DNA from: an uncultured Sutterella sp.
GTDB lineage: Bacteria; Pseudomonadota; Gammaproteobacteria; Burkholderiales; Burkholderiaceae_F
Reading direction: 5' to 3'
NCBI GenBank assembly: GCA_905186105.1
Contig: LR994475.1
Span: 423,447-431,429 of the forward strand
DNA: 7,983 bases
The notes beneath the pieces were generated by a model. The model made no database searches, was not told the DNA's origin, and saw only the letters and a list, made by a program, of their open reading frames with translations. The position numbers and the translations under genes are program-made. The first letter of the stretch is position 1, and each line of letters starts with the position of its first letter. Below, piece by piece: positions 1 to 7,722 of the stretch.

Positions 1-117
1 AGCGACCTCGCGGTTAAAGAGTGTGTTGGCGAGATCTCGTACGCACCCACCATAAGACTTACCAAGATTTTCGGCAAAAATTTTGTCAACGGGGCGATGT
101 GTAGTGGATTCAGACAT
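1..117 (-). CDS. N-terminal fragment of an unidentified protein, cut by the window edge
   Basis: An open frame on the - strand starts with ATG at 117-115 and stays open for 39 codons to the window edge. The protein begins MSESTTHRPVDKIFAENLGK and continues with a hydrophilic stretch ending in FNREVA. There is no signal peptide or membrane segment in the visible part. An AGGA motif lies 11 bases upstream of the ATG on the - strand, a plausible but slightly distant ribosome binding site. It is divergent from ndk and shares the 118-470 region with it. I do not recognise the family, and the fragment is too short to assign a function. It contains one GTAC (about 39-42); given the error pattern elsewhere in the window, the residues around it (GGCVRD) may be unreliable. 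Confidence 0.5.
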   Translation of the reverse strand, partial: MSESTTHRPVDKIFAENLGKSYGGCVRDLANTLFNREVA

Positions 118-217
118 GGGTTAATCGGTCCTATGAGCGCGCGAGTTTTTTATGAGGGGCAAGTTTGGTCAAACACCCGTCAGTCACTCGGTCGAGAGCG
201 CCAAAAAACATGAATTT

Positions 218-223
218 ATTTTA
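218..223 (-). promoter_or_regulatory. Weak candidate -10 element for the left-edge gene
   Basis: Read on the - strand this is TAAAAT, the same -10 hexamer as at the ndk promoter. It lies about 100 bases upstream of the ATG at 117. No good -35 is seen 16-18 bases further upstream. It is offered as the best available site, not as a firm call. Confidence 0.2.
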
Positions 224-336
224 GGTCAGTTGCAATTCTGCCACGACTTGAACCGAGAACAAAGAGCAAGAAAACCCGAAAGCGATGTTGCTAAACGAAA
301 AAAGCAGACGCTAAAAAGGGGGAATTGCTAGCCTCG

Positions 337-345
337 TGCTAAAAT
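337..345 (+). promoter_or_regulatory. Extended -10 promoter of ndk
   Basis: TGCTAAAAT at 337-345 matches the extended -10 form TGnTAnAAT-like, with TAAAAT as the -10 hexamer. The G-rich stretch at the -35 position (about 317-322) is poor, which fits an extended -10 promoter that depends less on a -35 box. Transcription would start near 351-353 and give a leader of about 120 bases before the ndk ATG at 471. The nine-base string TAAAATCAT recurs in the promoter region upstream of bamB. Confidence 0.5.
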
Positions 346-362
346 CATATGTTCGAATGGAC

Positions 363-388
363 AAGGAAGCCTGTGCTTCCTTTTCTCG
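363..388 (+). terminator. Perfect hairpin with T-rich tail in the ndk leader (attenuator or terminator)
   Basis: AAGGAAGC at 363-370 pairs perfectly with GCTTCCTT at 375-382 around a CTGT loop, followed by TTCTCGATTTT. This has the form of an intrinsic terminator. It lies only 10-15 bases after the predicted ndk start site, so it could attenuate ndk, stabilise the 5' end of the mRNA, or stop transcripts from elsewhere. On the - strand the same stem ends in a poorer tail. Confidence 0.45.
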
Positions 389-399
389 ATTTTCCCACG

Positions 400-428
400 G
401 CTTGCAGGTTGTTCTACAAAATGCAAGC
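400..428 (+). promoter_or_regulatory. Second leader hairpin upstream of ndk
   Basis: GCTTGCA (400-406) pairs with TGCAAGC (422-428). Inside it TTGT (409-412) pairs with ACAA (416-419) around a TCT loop, separated by a symmetric 2x2 internal loop (GG against AA). The 7 + 4 base-pair stem has no T-run after it, so it is a structured leader element and not a terminator. It ends 42 bases before the ndk ATG and does not cover the likely ribosome binding site. Confidence 0.4.
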
Positions 429-470
429 TGTTGATTGTTATCTACATCCATTTACTCTAGAGAGAACAAA

Positions 471-897
471 ATGGCTATTGAACGCACCCTCTCCATTATC
501 AAGCCGGACGCCGTTGCCAAGAACGTGATCGGCAAGATCTATTCCCGTTTCGAAACGAACGGTACTCAAGATTGTTGCCGCTCAGATGCGTCACCTCTCC
601 CAGGCTGAAGCCGAAGGTTTCTACGCCGTTCACAAGGAACGTCCCTTCTTCAAGGACCTCGTTGCTTTCATGACCTCCGGTCCCGTCATGATCCAGGTTC
701 TCGAAGGCGAAGGTGCCATCCTCAAGAATCGTGAACTCATGGGCGCTACCGATCCGAAGAAGGCTGAACCGGGCACGATCCGCGCTGACTTCGCTGAAAG
801 CATCGACGCCAACGCTGTTCACGGTTCCGACGCTCCGGAAACGGCTGCCGTTGAAATCGCCTACTTCTTCCCGGCTCTCAACATTCACAGCCGCTAA
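471..897 (+). CDS. ndk: Nucleoside diphosphate kinase, frameshifted near 563
   Basis: Ndk moves the gamma-phosphate of ATP onto nucleoside diphosphates through a phosphohistidine and balances the cytosolic NTP/dNTP pools. The start is ATG 471 ([18 protein letters not shown], the canonical N-terminus), preceded by an AGAGAG ribosome binding site. The catalytic histidine motif is seen as NAVHGSD, and the C-terminus [14 protein letters not shown] is typical. The frame breaks at GGTAC (561-565): the family expects F-E-x-x-G-L-K-I-V-A-A, and removing one base there restores it (GGCCTC or GGTCTC in place of GGTACTC). As written, the first frame runs about 31 correct residues and then a short tail to a stop. 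Repaired length is 141 aa, normal for the family. rlmN follows after 24 bases and is probably co-transcribed. The identity is certain; I regard the frameshift as a likely sequence error. Confidence 0.95.
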
Positions 898-910
898 TCG
901 GGAAAAAGCG

Positions 911-924
911 AGGATAGATCAGTG
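911..924 (+). promoter_or_regulatory. Ribosome binding site that fixes the GTG start of rlmN
   Basis: AGGA at 911-914 lies seven bases before GTG 922-924. No in-frame ATG near it gives the conserved N-terminus ([11 protein letters not shown]), so GTG is the preferred start. Confidence 0.6.
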
Positions 925-2092
925 ACCGACATCGTCAAAGAGTCTGCTAGCACCCCGAAGGTGAACCTGCTTGATTTTGATCATGCGGGATTAACGGCTT
1001 GGTGTGCCAGTATCGGTGAAAAGGCTTTCCGTGCCACACAGCTTTCGCGTTGGCTTCATCGTCATGTTGAAGGTGACTTCGACAATATGACCAACCTTGC
1101 GAAGGCCTTCCGTGCCAAGTTGAAAGACATGGTAGAAGTGCGTCCTCCCGTACCTATTACCGAGAAAAAATCGGCTGATGGTACGCGCAAGTGGCTCTTT
1201 GACGTCGGTAACGGTAACGCGGTCGAATCGGTGTTTATTCCCGAGGATGACCGCGGCACGCTCTGCATTAGTACGCAGGCAGGTTGCGCCATGGGGTGTC
1301 TCTTCTGCTCGACGGGTAAGCAGGGCTTTAACCGTAATCTGACGACGGCTGAAATCGTGGGTCAGCTCTGGTATGCCGAACGCGAATTGCGTCAGGATGC
1401 CGGGGTGACGGATCCGAACGATCGCATCATCTCCAACGTGGTGTTGATGGGGATGGGTGAGCCGCTTCAGAACCTCGACAACGTGCTTCGCGCGTTGCAC
1501 ATTTTCTTGGACGACAATGGCTACGGGTTGTCTCGCCGTCGTGTGACGGTGTCGACTTCGGGTCTTGTGCGTCAGATGGATAAGCTCGCTGACGATGCCC
1601 CGGTGGCATTGACCGTGAGTTTACATGCGGGTAACGACGCTTTGCGTGACAAGTTGATGCCGGTGAACCGTAAGCATCCGTTGGTAGATTTGATGGTACG
1701 CTTGCCGTCGTTACCTCAAGGTAGCGCCTCGCGACTTTATTACCTTTGAGTACGTCATGTTGGGCGGTATTAATGACCGTCTTGAACAGGCTGACGAACT
1801 CATTGAATTGGTTCGTCGCGAACAAGTGCCTTGCAAATTTAATTTGATTCCGTTTAATCCCTTCACGCAGTCTGACCTCGTCAAGCCTGAGCGCGACCAG
1901 GTGCTCGCTTTCTGCCGTCGCCTGAATGAAGCTGGTATTGTGACGACTGTGCGTAAGACGCGAGGGGATGATATTGATGCCGCTTGTGGTCAGCTCGCGG
2001 GCGAAGTGCGTGATCGTACGCGCCGCGCCGAACGCTTGGCTCAGCAAAAAGCTGAAGCGGCACCGCTGCTATTTGCAGCCCGTCAAAAATAA
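922..2092 (+). CDS. rlmN: Dual-specificity rRNA/tRNA adenine-C2 methyltransferase RlmN, frameshifted near 1697
   Basis: RlmN is a radical-SAM enzyme that methylates C2 of A2503 in 23S rRNA and of A37 in some tRNAs. The 4Fe-4S motif C-x3-C-x2-C is visible as CAMGCLFC (about residues 122, 126, 129), preceded by the catalytic-type Cys at about 115 ([10 protein letters not shown]). MGMGEPLQN is the conserved GEPL motif. The second essential cysteine lies in [12 protein letters not shown] near the C-terminus. The frame breaks at GGTAC (1695-1699): LVDLM should run straight into (A/D)[19 protein letters not shown], and dropping one base restores it (ATG GCC GCT or ATG GAC GCT in place of ATGGTACGCT). 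Repaired length is 389 aa, close to the usual 380-390. It lies between ndk and rodZ, the standard order in Burkholderiales, with rodZ 33 bases downstream. Confidence 0.95.
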
Positions 2093-2125
2093 TCGTCTGC
2101 TTGGGGACGCAAACGAGGAGTAGCT

Positions 2126-3063
2126 ATGGCTGATCAGCAAACCGAGATGAATGAACCAATTCTTCAGAGCGCACCGACCGAAGGGTTTGGTGCTGTTTTA
2201 AAGCGCGCGCGAGAAGCGCAGGGGATTTCGCTCGGCGACATGGCTGCTCGCTCTCGACTCTCGGTGCAGCAGTTGCGCGCCATCGAAGAAGAGCGTATGA
2301 ACGAGTTGCCAGAACCTGTTTATGTACGTGCATTTATTCGTGGTATTGCGCAAGTGTTAGATGTGGATTACGAGCCACTGATTGCTGACTATGCGCAACG
2401 CTTTGGTTCGGCTGAAGTGGGGGTTCTCCCCGACCATGACCCTACCACTGAAATCGTGGTGCACTCTAGGCAACGCCGCATAGGACTCAATTTGGGTCTT
2501 GTGGCTTTGGTTTTGGTTGCGTTGGGTGCTGGTGTTTGGGCGTATTTGAATGATGAACCCAATCAGCCTGTGCCGCCTGTTGACACCGTCTCGACCGCGA
2601 AGCCCGCTGAAGAAACTAAAATCCTGAAGCCGCGAAGCCCGCCGACCAAAAGGAACAAAAGGCTGAGGCCGAGTCCACGGACGTGGCTAAGCCCGAAGCG
2701 ACCAAGCCCGCGCCAGTGAACGTGACGGAGCCTGAACTCACGAAGCCAACCACGGAACCCGTCAAGGTTATTGAAGCGGCCAAGGAAGTTCAAAAGCCTG
2801 TTCAGACGCCGGTCGAAAAAAGCAATCAGCGTCAGTTCAAGTTACAGACCTCTGACGCCTGTTGGGTGCAGATTAAGTTACCTAACGGCAAGAATCTCTT
2901 TGCTAAAGAGATGCGTGCCAATGACGTGGAACGCCTTCAGGTGCCCGTCGGCTCAAAGGTCACCGTGGGCAACGCCAATGTGCTGATGCTCACCGTGGAC
3001 GGTCAGCCCTTTGAACTCAAAAAAGTCATGCGAAACGGCATTTGTCGCTTCGACGTGAAGTAA
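2126..3063 (+). CDS. rodZ: Cytoskeleton/cell-shape protein RodZ, frameshifted near 2620
   Basis: RodZ couples cytosolic MreB to the elongation machinery in the inner membrane. The start ATG 2126 has a strong GAGGAG site five bases upstream (2115-2120). An N-terminal Xre-type HTH domain spans about residues 21-90 (FGAVLKRAREAQGISL; RLSVQQLRAIEEE; PVYVRAFIRGIAQVLDVDY). A basic patch (HSRQRR) precedes a single membrane helix at about 120-141. A long Pro/Lys/Glu/Thr-rich periplasmic linker follows, and then the C-terminal beta domain (DUF4115-like: ACWVQIKLPNGKNLF ... ICRFDVK). The frame is lost within the linker around 2617-2622 (ACTAAAATCCT): the downstream frame reads PEAAKPADQKEQ and one added base restores continuity. 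Because the linker is poorly conserved, the exact lesion is uncertain; a shortened A-run or an altered AAGGCC are both possible. Repaired length is about 312 aa. The product is certain from both ends. Confidence 0.92.
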
Positions 3064-3066
3064 AAC

Positions 3067-3088
3067 GATCCTTTTAAATAGGGTCGTC
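3067..3088 (+). repeat. Small hairpin just after rodZ
   Basis: ACGATCC and GGGTCGT form a seven-pair stem with one G-U pair around a nine-base AT-rich loop. No T-run follows, so alone it is not an intrinsic terminator. It may protect the 3' end of the rodZ message. Confidence 0.25.
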
Positions 3089-3095
3089 TTCTGCT

Positions 3096-3125
3096 AAAGG
3101 CGGCTTTAAAGTACCGCTTTTCTCT
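3096..3125 (+). terminator. Probable intrinsic terminator between rodZ and ispG
   Basis: AAAGGCGG (3096-3103) pairs with CCGCTTTT (3114-3121), eight pairs with one G-U, followed by CTCT. The loop contains GTAC at 3111-3114. If GTACC is replaced by GGCC, as the coding lesions suggest, the stem gains another G-C pair and the loop shrinks. It separates the ndk-rlmN-rodZ block from ispG, so ispG may have its own promoter in 3122-3157, where I see no clear one. Confidence 0.45.
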
Positions 3126-3157
3126 GCTTAATAGGTAGAGATCAACCGAATACAACT

Positions 3158-3171
3158 GGAGATCCGCCGTG
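3158..3171 (+). promoter_or_regulatory. Ribosome binding site that fixes the GTG start of ispG
   Basis: GGAGA at 3158-3162 precedes GTG 3169 with normal spacing. The next candidate starts would remove part of the conserved N-terminus ([20 protein letters not shown]). Confidence 0.6.
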
Positions 3172-4422
3172 TCGGAAAATAATGTCGTATTTCGCCGTAA
3201 AACGCATGCCGTGACTGTCTCTTGGGGACAGCGTAAAGTCGTTATTGGCGGCATGAATCCGATTGTTGTGCAGTCGATGACTAATACGTCGACGGCTGAT
3301 GTTGAAGGAAGCGTTGCGCAGATTTTGGCGCTTTGGCGCGCCGGGAGTGAACTGGTTCGCTTGACGGTGAACACGCCTGAAGCCGCACGCGGTGTACTCG
3401 CCATTCGCAAAAAGCTCGATGAAGCGGGGTGCGATGTGCCGCTCGTGGGTGACTTCCACTATAACGGGCATAAACTCCTCACGGACTATCCAGAGTGCGC
3501 CGCAGCCTTGTCGAAGTACCGCATTAATCCGGGCAACGTGGGTAAGGTACCAAGGGTGAAGAAAACTTCGCCATGATGATTGAGTGCGCCAAAAAGTATG
3601 GCGCCGCCGTTCGTATCGGGGTCAATTGGGGGTCGCTTGACCAAGCGCTTTTGGCTCGCATGATGGACGAAAATCAGTACGCGGGTAACCCGCTGACCCC
3701 TGACGCCGTGTTGCGTCACGCGTTGGTCGAAAGTGCCGTTCAAAGTGCCGATGAGGCCGTACGTTTGGGGCTTCCCGCCGATCGTATTGTTTTGAGCGCG
3801 AAGGTCTCTGAAGTGCAGGGGCTTATTGCGGTCTACCGTATGCTTGCGCGCCGCTGCAACTATGCCCTTCATTTGGGGCTTACTGAAGCCGGGATTGGCT
3901 CAAAAGGTATTGTGGCGTCGACCGCTGCGCTCTCGGTCCTTTTGCAAGAAGGCATTGGTGACACGATTCGCGTGTCGTTGACACCAAGTCCCGGGGCACC
4001 ACGCACCGAAGAAGTGGTCGTGATTCAAGAAATCCTTCAGTGCATGGGGTTACGTAGCTTTACGCCCTTGGTGACGAGTTGTCCGGGGTGCGGTCGCACG
4101 ACGTCTGATTTGTTCCAGCGTTTGGCGGCAGGCACGCAAACCTATTTGCGCGAAAGAATGCCTGAGTGGCGTGTGAGTGCGCCGGGTGTCGAAAACATGA
4201 CTGTCGCCGTGATGGGCTGTGTCGTTAATGGTACCAGGTGAAAGCCGTCAGGCGGACATTGGCATTAGCCTCCCGGGGGCAGGAGAAAGTCCCGTGGCGC
4301 CCGTTTATGTGCGTGGCGAAAAGGTCTGTAGTCTTAAGGGTGAAGACATGCAGGCACGCTTTCACGCTATGATTGAAGAATTCGTCCAAACAACCTACGG
4401 GCAAGCAAGCCGTGGGGAATGA
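3169..4422 (+). CDS. ispG: 4-hydroxy-3-methylbut-2-enyl diphosphate synthase IspG (GcpE), two frameshifts
   Basis: IspG reduces 2-C-methylerythritol 2,4-cyclodiphosphate to HMBPP with a 4Fe-4S cluster, the penultimate step of the MEP isoprenoid pathway. Conserved blocks are [45 protein letters not shown] and [11 protein letters not shown]. Cluster cysteines appear in SCPGCGRT (about 305 and 308) and MGCVVNG (about 351). The insert-bearing longer form is usual in Betaproteobacteria. Two lesions cancel out. GGTACC at 3546-3551 lacks one base: GNVGK should run into G(A/T)[17 protein letters not shown] at 4230-4235 has one base too many: VVNG should be VVNGPGES, including the glutamate that ligates or acts near the cluster. 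As written, translation would stop soon after each lesion. Repaired length is 417 aa. hisS starts 22 bases downstream, so the two are likely co-transcribed. The enzyme is essential where no mevalonate route exists, which argues that the lesions are not real. Confidence 0.95.
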
Positions 4423-4444
4423 ACTCTCAGAATAGATAAAGAGA

Positions 4445-5740
4445 ATGAGTAAAGAAAAATTTGCCGGCGTCAAGGGCATGAATGACATGCTCCCTGCCGA
4501 TGCTGCGATTTGGCAGACGGTACAACAGACGTACCGTGGGCGTTCTTGAACGCTATGGCTATCAAGAAATTCGTACCCCGATTCTTGAAAACACCAAGGT
4601 CTTTACCCGTGGTGTGGGTGAAGTGACCGATATCGTCGAAAAGGAAATGTATTCCTTTACCGACAGCATGAATGGTGACCAGTTGACGTTGCGTCCCGAA
4701 TGCACGTCGGCTGTGGTGCGTGCCGTGAACGAACATAACCTCCTTTACGGAGCCACGCAGCGCTTGTGGTACATGGGCGATGTTCCGTCACGAACGTCCT
4801 CAGCGTGGTCGCTACCGTCAGTTCCATCAGTTGGGCGCTGAAGCGCTTGGCATGGAAAGTACCCGAAATTGACGCTGAAATGATCATCATGCTCGCCCGC
4901 ATTTGGAAGGAATTGGGCGTGGGTGATGTGCGTCTTGAATTGAATACGTTGGGTGCTTTGACCGAACGTCAGGCACACCGCGAAGCGTTGATTCGCTATT
5001 TTGAAGACCATCAGGACATCCTTGACGAAGACGCGAAGCGCCGTCTCTATACGAATCCTTTGCGTATTCTCGACACCAAGAACCCCGAGATGCAGGACCT
5101 GGTGAACGCCGCCCCGCGTTTGCTTGACTTCCTTGGTGAAGAAAGCCGTCACTTCCTCGATCGTATGGAATCGATCGTGAGTGCCGCTGGTATTAACTAT
5201 GTGATCAACCCGCGTTTGGTGCGTGGTTTGGACTACTACAACCACACGGTCTTTGAATGGATCACGGATAAGTTGGGTGCTCAGGGCACGATCTGTGGCG
5301 GTGGTCGCTATGACCCGCTGATCGAAATGTTGGGTGGTCGTCCAGCCCCTGGCGTGGGTTTTGCAATGGGGATGGAACGCGTTATCGAACTCATGCGCGA
5401 ATGTGGCAACGTGCCGCAGAAGGCGCAGACCGATGTGTACGTCCTTCACCACGGGGGTGAAACGCAAGTCAAAGTCATGCTCTTGGCTGAAGCCATGCGC
5501 GACATGGGTGTGCGCGTGATGGTGCATCCCAACAAGGGTAGCCTCAAGAGCCAAATGAAAAAGGCTGACGCAAGTGGCGCACAGTACGCCGTCTTTGCGA
5601 CCGAAGACGAATTGGCGTCTGGCACGGTTTCCGTGAAGTACCTTCGCGAAGGGGCAACGACCTATGCCGAACAGACGACGGTGGTTTCAAGCGACGCTGC
5701 CCAAGCCGTTGCGACGGCTCTGAAAGTACTAAAACTTTAA
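4445..5740 (+). CDS. hisS: Histidine-tRNA ligase HisS, three frameshifts
   Basis: HisS charges tRNA-His in the cytosol. The start ATG 4445 gives [20 protein letters not shown], the standard N-terminus, with a weak AAAGAGA site close to the ATG. Class II landmarks are [12 protein letters not shown], the motif 2 arginine block ([17 protein letters not shown]), the HisA motifs LVRGLDYYN and CGGGRYD, motif 3 ([14 protein letters not shown]) and an anticodon-binding domain from TDVYVLHHG to the C-terminus. There are three lesions. The first is one extra base near 4536-4541, where [10 protein letters not shown] should run into (A/G)[13 protein letters not shown]. The second is two missing bases at 4775-4779, where WYMG should be WYMGPMFRHERP (GGGCCCG reduced to GGGCG). 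The third is one extra base at 4858-4864, where GME should be GMEGPEIDAEM (GGCCCC-like to AGTACCC). They sum to zero and the repaired protein is 431 aa, close to E. coli HisRS. The gene is essential and expected to be intact in the living organism. Confidence 0.95.
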
Positions 5741-5756
5741 TAAAGGAGCGCAAGCG

Positions 5757-6397
5757 ATGGCTTACGACTTAGAAGAACAAGAGAGTATTGACCAAATGAA
5801 GGGTACTGGTGGGAGCAATGGGGTACCCCTGTGACTGCCGCCATCTGTGTCTGCTGTTTGGGTTTTGCTGGTTGGAATGGCTGGCAGTGGTATCAGCGTA
5901 ACCAGGCGGCGCACGCCTCGGCTGCGTATGTGCAACTCCAAAATGCCGTCTACACCAACGACATGAAGAATGTGAGTTCGATTTCGACGGGTTTGATGGA
6001 AGAATATTCCACGACAGTCTATGCGCCTTTGGGGGCATTGCAGGTCGCTGCCGCTGAAGTCGAAGCGGGTGACCTGAAGGCCGCTCGTACGCGTCTTCAG
6101 TGGGTGATCGACAAGTCAGGTCACCCTGAATACGACACCCTGGCACGTATTCGTTTGGCGGGGATTGAACTCTCCGAAAAGAATACGACGGGTGCGCTCT
6201 CTATCCTTCAGTACCGCTAAGCCCGTGAAGGATCAAGATGCCTCTTGCAGGACCGCTTTGGTGACGTGTACTACGCGATGGGTGACTTTGCGTTAGCGCG
6301 CACGGCTTGGGAAAAGGCTGTTGCCGCGGCGGGTCAAGATAGCCCCATTCGCGGCGTCCTTCAGTATAAGTTGGGGTCCCTTCCGCCCAAGGAATAA
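5757..6397 (+). CDS. yfgM: YfgM-family ancillary SecYEG/BamB-linked membrane protein, three frameshifts
   Basis: YfgM is an inner-membrane protein with a periplasmic TPR-like domain. In E. coli it associates with the SecYEG translocon and the chaperone PpiD. The start ATG 5757 follows AAGGAG at 5743-5748. The N-terminus MAYDLEEQESIDQMK should continue AWWEQWGTPV, then a membrane helix (TAAICVCCLGFAG), then the hallmark WNGWQWYQRNQAA. The TPR-like part follows: ALGALQVAAAEVEAGD, a second repeat, and DRFGDVYYAMGD. There are three lesions. GGGTAC at 5801-5806 replaces a GCC codon (+2). GTACC at 6211-6215 is +1, giving LQ(A/T)AKPVKDQD when repaired. A missing base at 6240-6242 comes just before LLQDRFGD. 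An alternative for the last two is a single in-frame TAA at 6218-6220, but that reading needs the rare codons TCA and AGA. Repaired length is 212 aa, normal for the family. Placement between hisS and bamB is the standard arrangement. Confidence 0.88.
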
Positions 6398-6546
6398 GGG
6401 GCACACGGTCAACCGAGTCAGTTGATCCTCATCGAACTAGAACGGCAAGAGAGAAAAGGGCTGAAAAACCCCGCCAACGATGGACTCTCTTGCTTAATGC
6501 TAATAAAATCATAGGCTCACGATTGCGTGATTCTTTATCGACCGAG
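6398..6546 (+). other. yfgM-bamB intergenic region
   Basis: 149 bases without a gene. It contains an imperfect hairpin (GGTCAAC near 6407 against GTTGATCC near 6420) with no T-run, and a sigma-70-like promoter. bamB may therefore be transcribed on its own as well as by read-through. Confidence 0.5.
6481..6509 (+). promoter_or_regulatory. Sigma-70-like promoter of bamB
   Basis: TGGACT at 6481-6486 (four of six matches to TTGACA) is followed, after 17 bases, by TAAAAT at 6504-6509. The start site would be near 6516, about 30 bases before ATG 6547. The string TAAAATCATA is shared with the ndk promoter. Confidence 0.45.
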
Positions 6547-7698
6547 ATGAACACGATGTTTGCTAAGAAAATCTTGACGGGTGCTGTAGCTGCGCTCATG
6601 GTTTTGCCGATGGCGGGTTGCAGTTTTTTCTCTACGCCAGACACCCATGAACCTGCTGAACTGCAGGACTTCAAGGAACTGGTTGCTGCCAAGGTCTCTT
6701 GGACGGCTGATGTGGGCGAAAATAGCGGCTATTTGGTCCCCGTTGTGACCGAAAATGCGGTCTACGCCGCTGGCGAAAATCGTCTTTATCGCCTTGACCG
6801 CACCAATGGTGAAAAGGTCTGGGAAGTCGAAGCGGGTGGTAGTGTGACGGCGGGCGTAGGTACCGACGGGATGCACGTGGCGCTTGTGACCGATAAGGGC
6901 GAAGTCGAGGTCTATAACGACGAAGGGCGCTTTGCGTGGCGTGCGCCGTTGTCGGCTGAAACCCAGGTCGCCCCCTTGGTGGTCAGGGTTTGGTGGTCGT
7001 TAAGACCGCTGATACGCGTATCACTACTTTGACTTGATCACGGGGGAACGTCGTTGGCACTATCAGGGTCAGGCTCCTGCGTTGACGCTTCAGGCTTATA
7101 GCCAGTTGACCTGGTCGCCCGCGGGGATTCTCGTGGGGCAAGCTAACGGTCGTTTGTTGGTACCTTGGGGCTCGATGGTAAGCCTGTCTTTGATGCTGTG
7201 ATTGACTAGGTCAAGGGCATCACCGAAGTGGAACGCTTGATTGACGTCGTGGGTCGTCCGTGGGTTGATCAGCAGTTGATGTGTGCTGCTGCCTTCCAGG
7301 GTCAGCTCGTCTGCATGAATTCGATGAATGGGCAGCTCGCCTGGACCGCCAAGGTAGATGCCGTGACGGGTCCCGTGTCCGATAGCCAGCTCGTTTATAT
7401 CGTTGACGACCAGAGCTACGTTCACGCCTTTAACCGTTTGAATGGTCGTGAAGCTTGGGTCAATCGTGACCTTGAATACCGAACGGTCTCTGCGCCAATT
7501 CGTATTGGTGCGACCGTTGCCGTGGCTGACTTTGAAGGCTACATCACGATGATGAATCCGCATAACGGTGCCGTCATCGCTCGTACGCGCGTCGATGGCG
7601 CTGTGCGTGCCCCTACCGCTCAGTTTGGCTATGGCGCCGTCTTCCAGACGGTCGAAGGCGAAGTCGCTTATGTCCTTCAGGAACCCTTGGAAGACTAA
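6547..7698 (+). CDS. bamB: Outer-membrane assembly lipoprotein BamB, three frameshifts and one in-frame stop
   Basis: BamB is the beta-propeller lipoprotein of the BAM complex that inserts beta-barrel proteins into the outer membrane. The N-terminus MNTMFAKKILTGAVAALMVL is a lipoprotein signal with the lipobox PMAGC, so the mature protein starts at Cys24. ATG 6547 and ATG 6556 are both possible starts; neither has a strong ribosome binding site. PQQ-like propeller blades are visible: YRLDRTNGEKVWEVEAGG, VALVTDKGEVEVYN, CMNSMNGQLAW, AFNRLNGREAWVN, TMMNPHNGAVIAR. There are four defects. A missing base at 6978-6984 breaks APLV-GQGLVVVKTAD. A missing base at 7022-7028 breaks TRIT-(A)-FDLITGERRW. 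GGTACC at 7159-7164 has two extra bases and breaks RLL-A-LGLDGK. A TAG stop at 7207-7209 breaks DAVI-xx-VKGITEVERL. The indels cancel and the repaired protein is 383 aa, close to E. coli BamB (392). Confidence 0.93.
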
Positions 7699-7722
7699 TC
7701 GTCTATTAACAACCAAAAACCC

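Larger units (their letters stand above)
118..470. other. Divergent intergenic region between the - strand gene and ndk
   Basis: About 350 bases with no credible gene on either strand. It is AT-richer than the flanks. The right half holds an extended -10 promoter and two hairpins that would lie in the ndk leader. The left half should hold the promoter of the - strand gene; the only candidate I see is a TAAAAT read on the - strand at 223-218, without a convincing -35. A T6 run follows a GCGCGC stretch near 137-151, but I could not make a clean terminator from it. Confidence 0.7.

Noticed and set aside
137..151. GCGCGC followed by a T6 run as a terminator
   Set aside because: The GC stretch is self-complementary but has no proper loop, so no stable stem precedes the T-run.
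499..888. Long - strand open frames opposite ndk, rlmN, hisS (for example 4745-5554) and bamB
   Set aside because: They are antisense shadows of strongly conserved + strand genes, with no ribosome binding sites and no recognisable motifs.
1427..2047. A 206-codon - strand frame opposite the 3' part of rlmN
   Set aside because: The + strand carries conserved RlmN motifs throughout this stretch; the - strand protein is low in family-like features.
2590..2830. Pro/Lys/Glu-rich repeated segments in rodZ as a tandem repeat element
   Set aside because: This is the usual low-complexity periplasmic linker of RodZ; the DNA repeats are short and irregular.
4766..4860. Apparent alternative N-terminus of the long hisS frame (MVHGRCSV...)
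   Set aside because: It is out-of-frame sequence; the correct frame here reads the HisRS motif 2 block [15 protein letters not shown].
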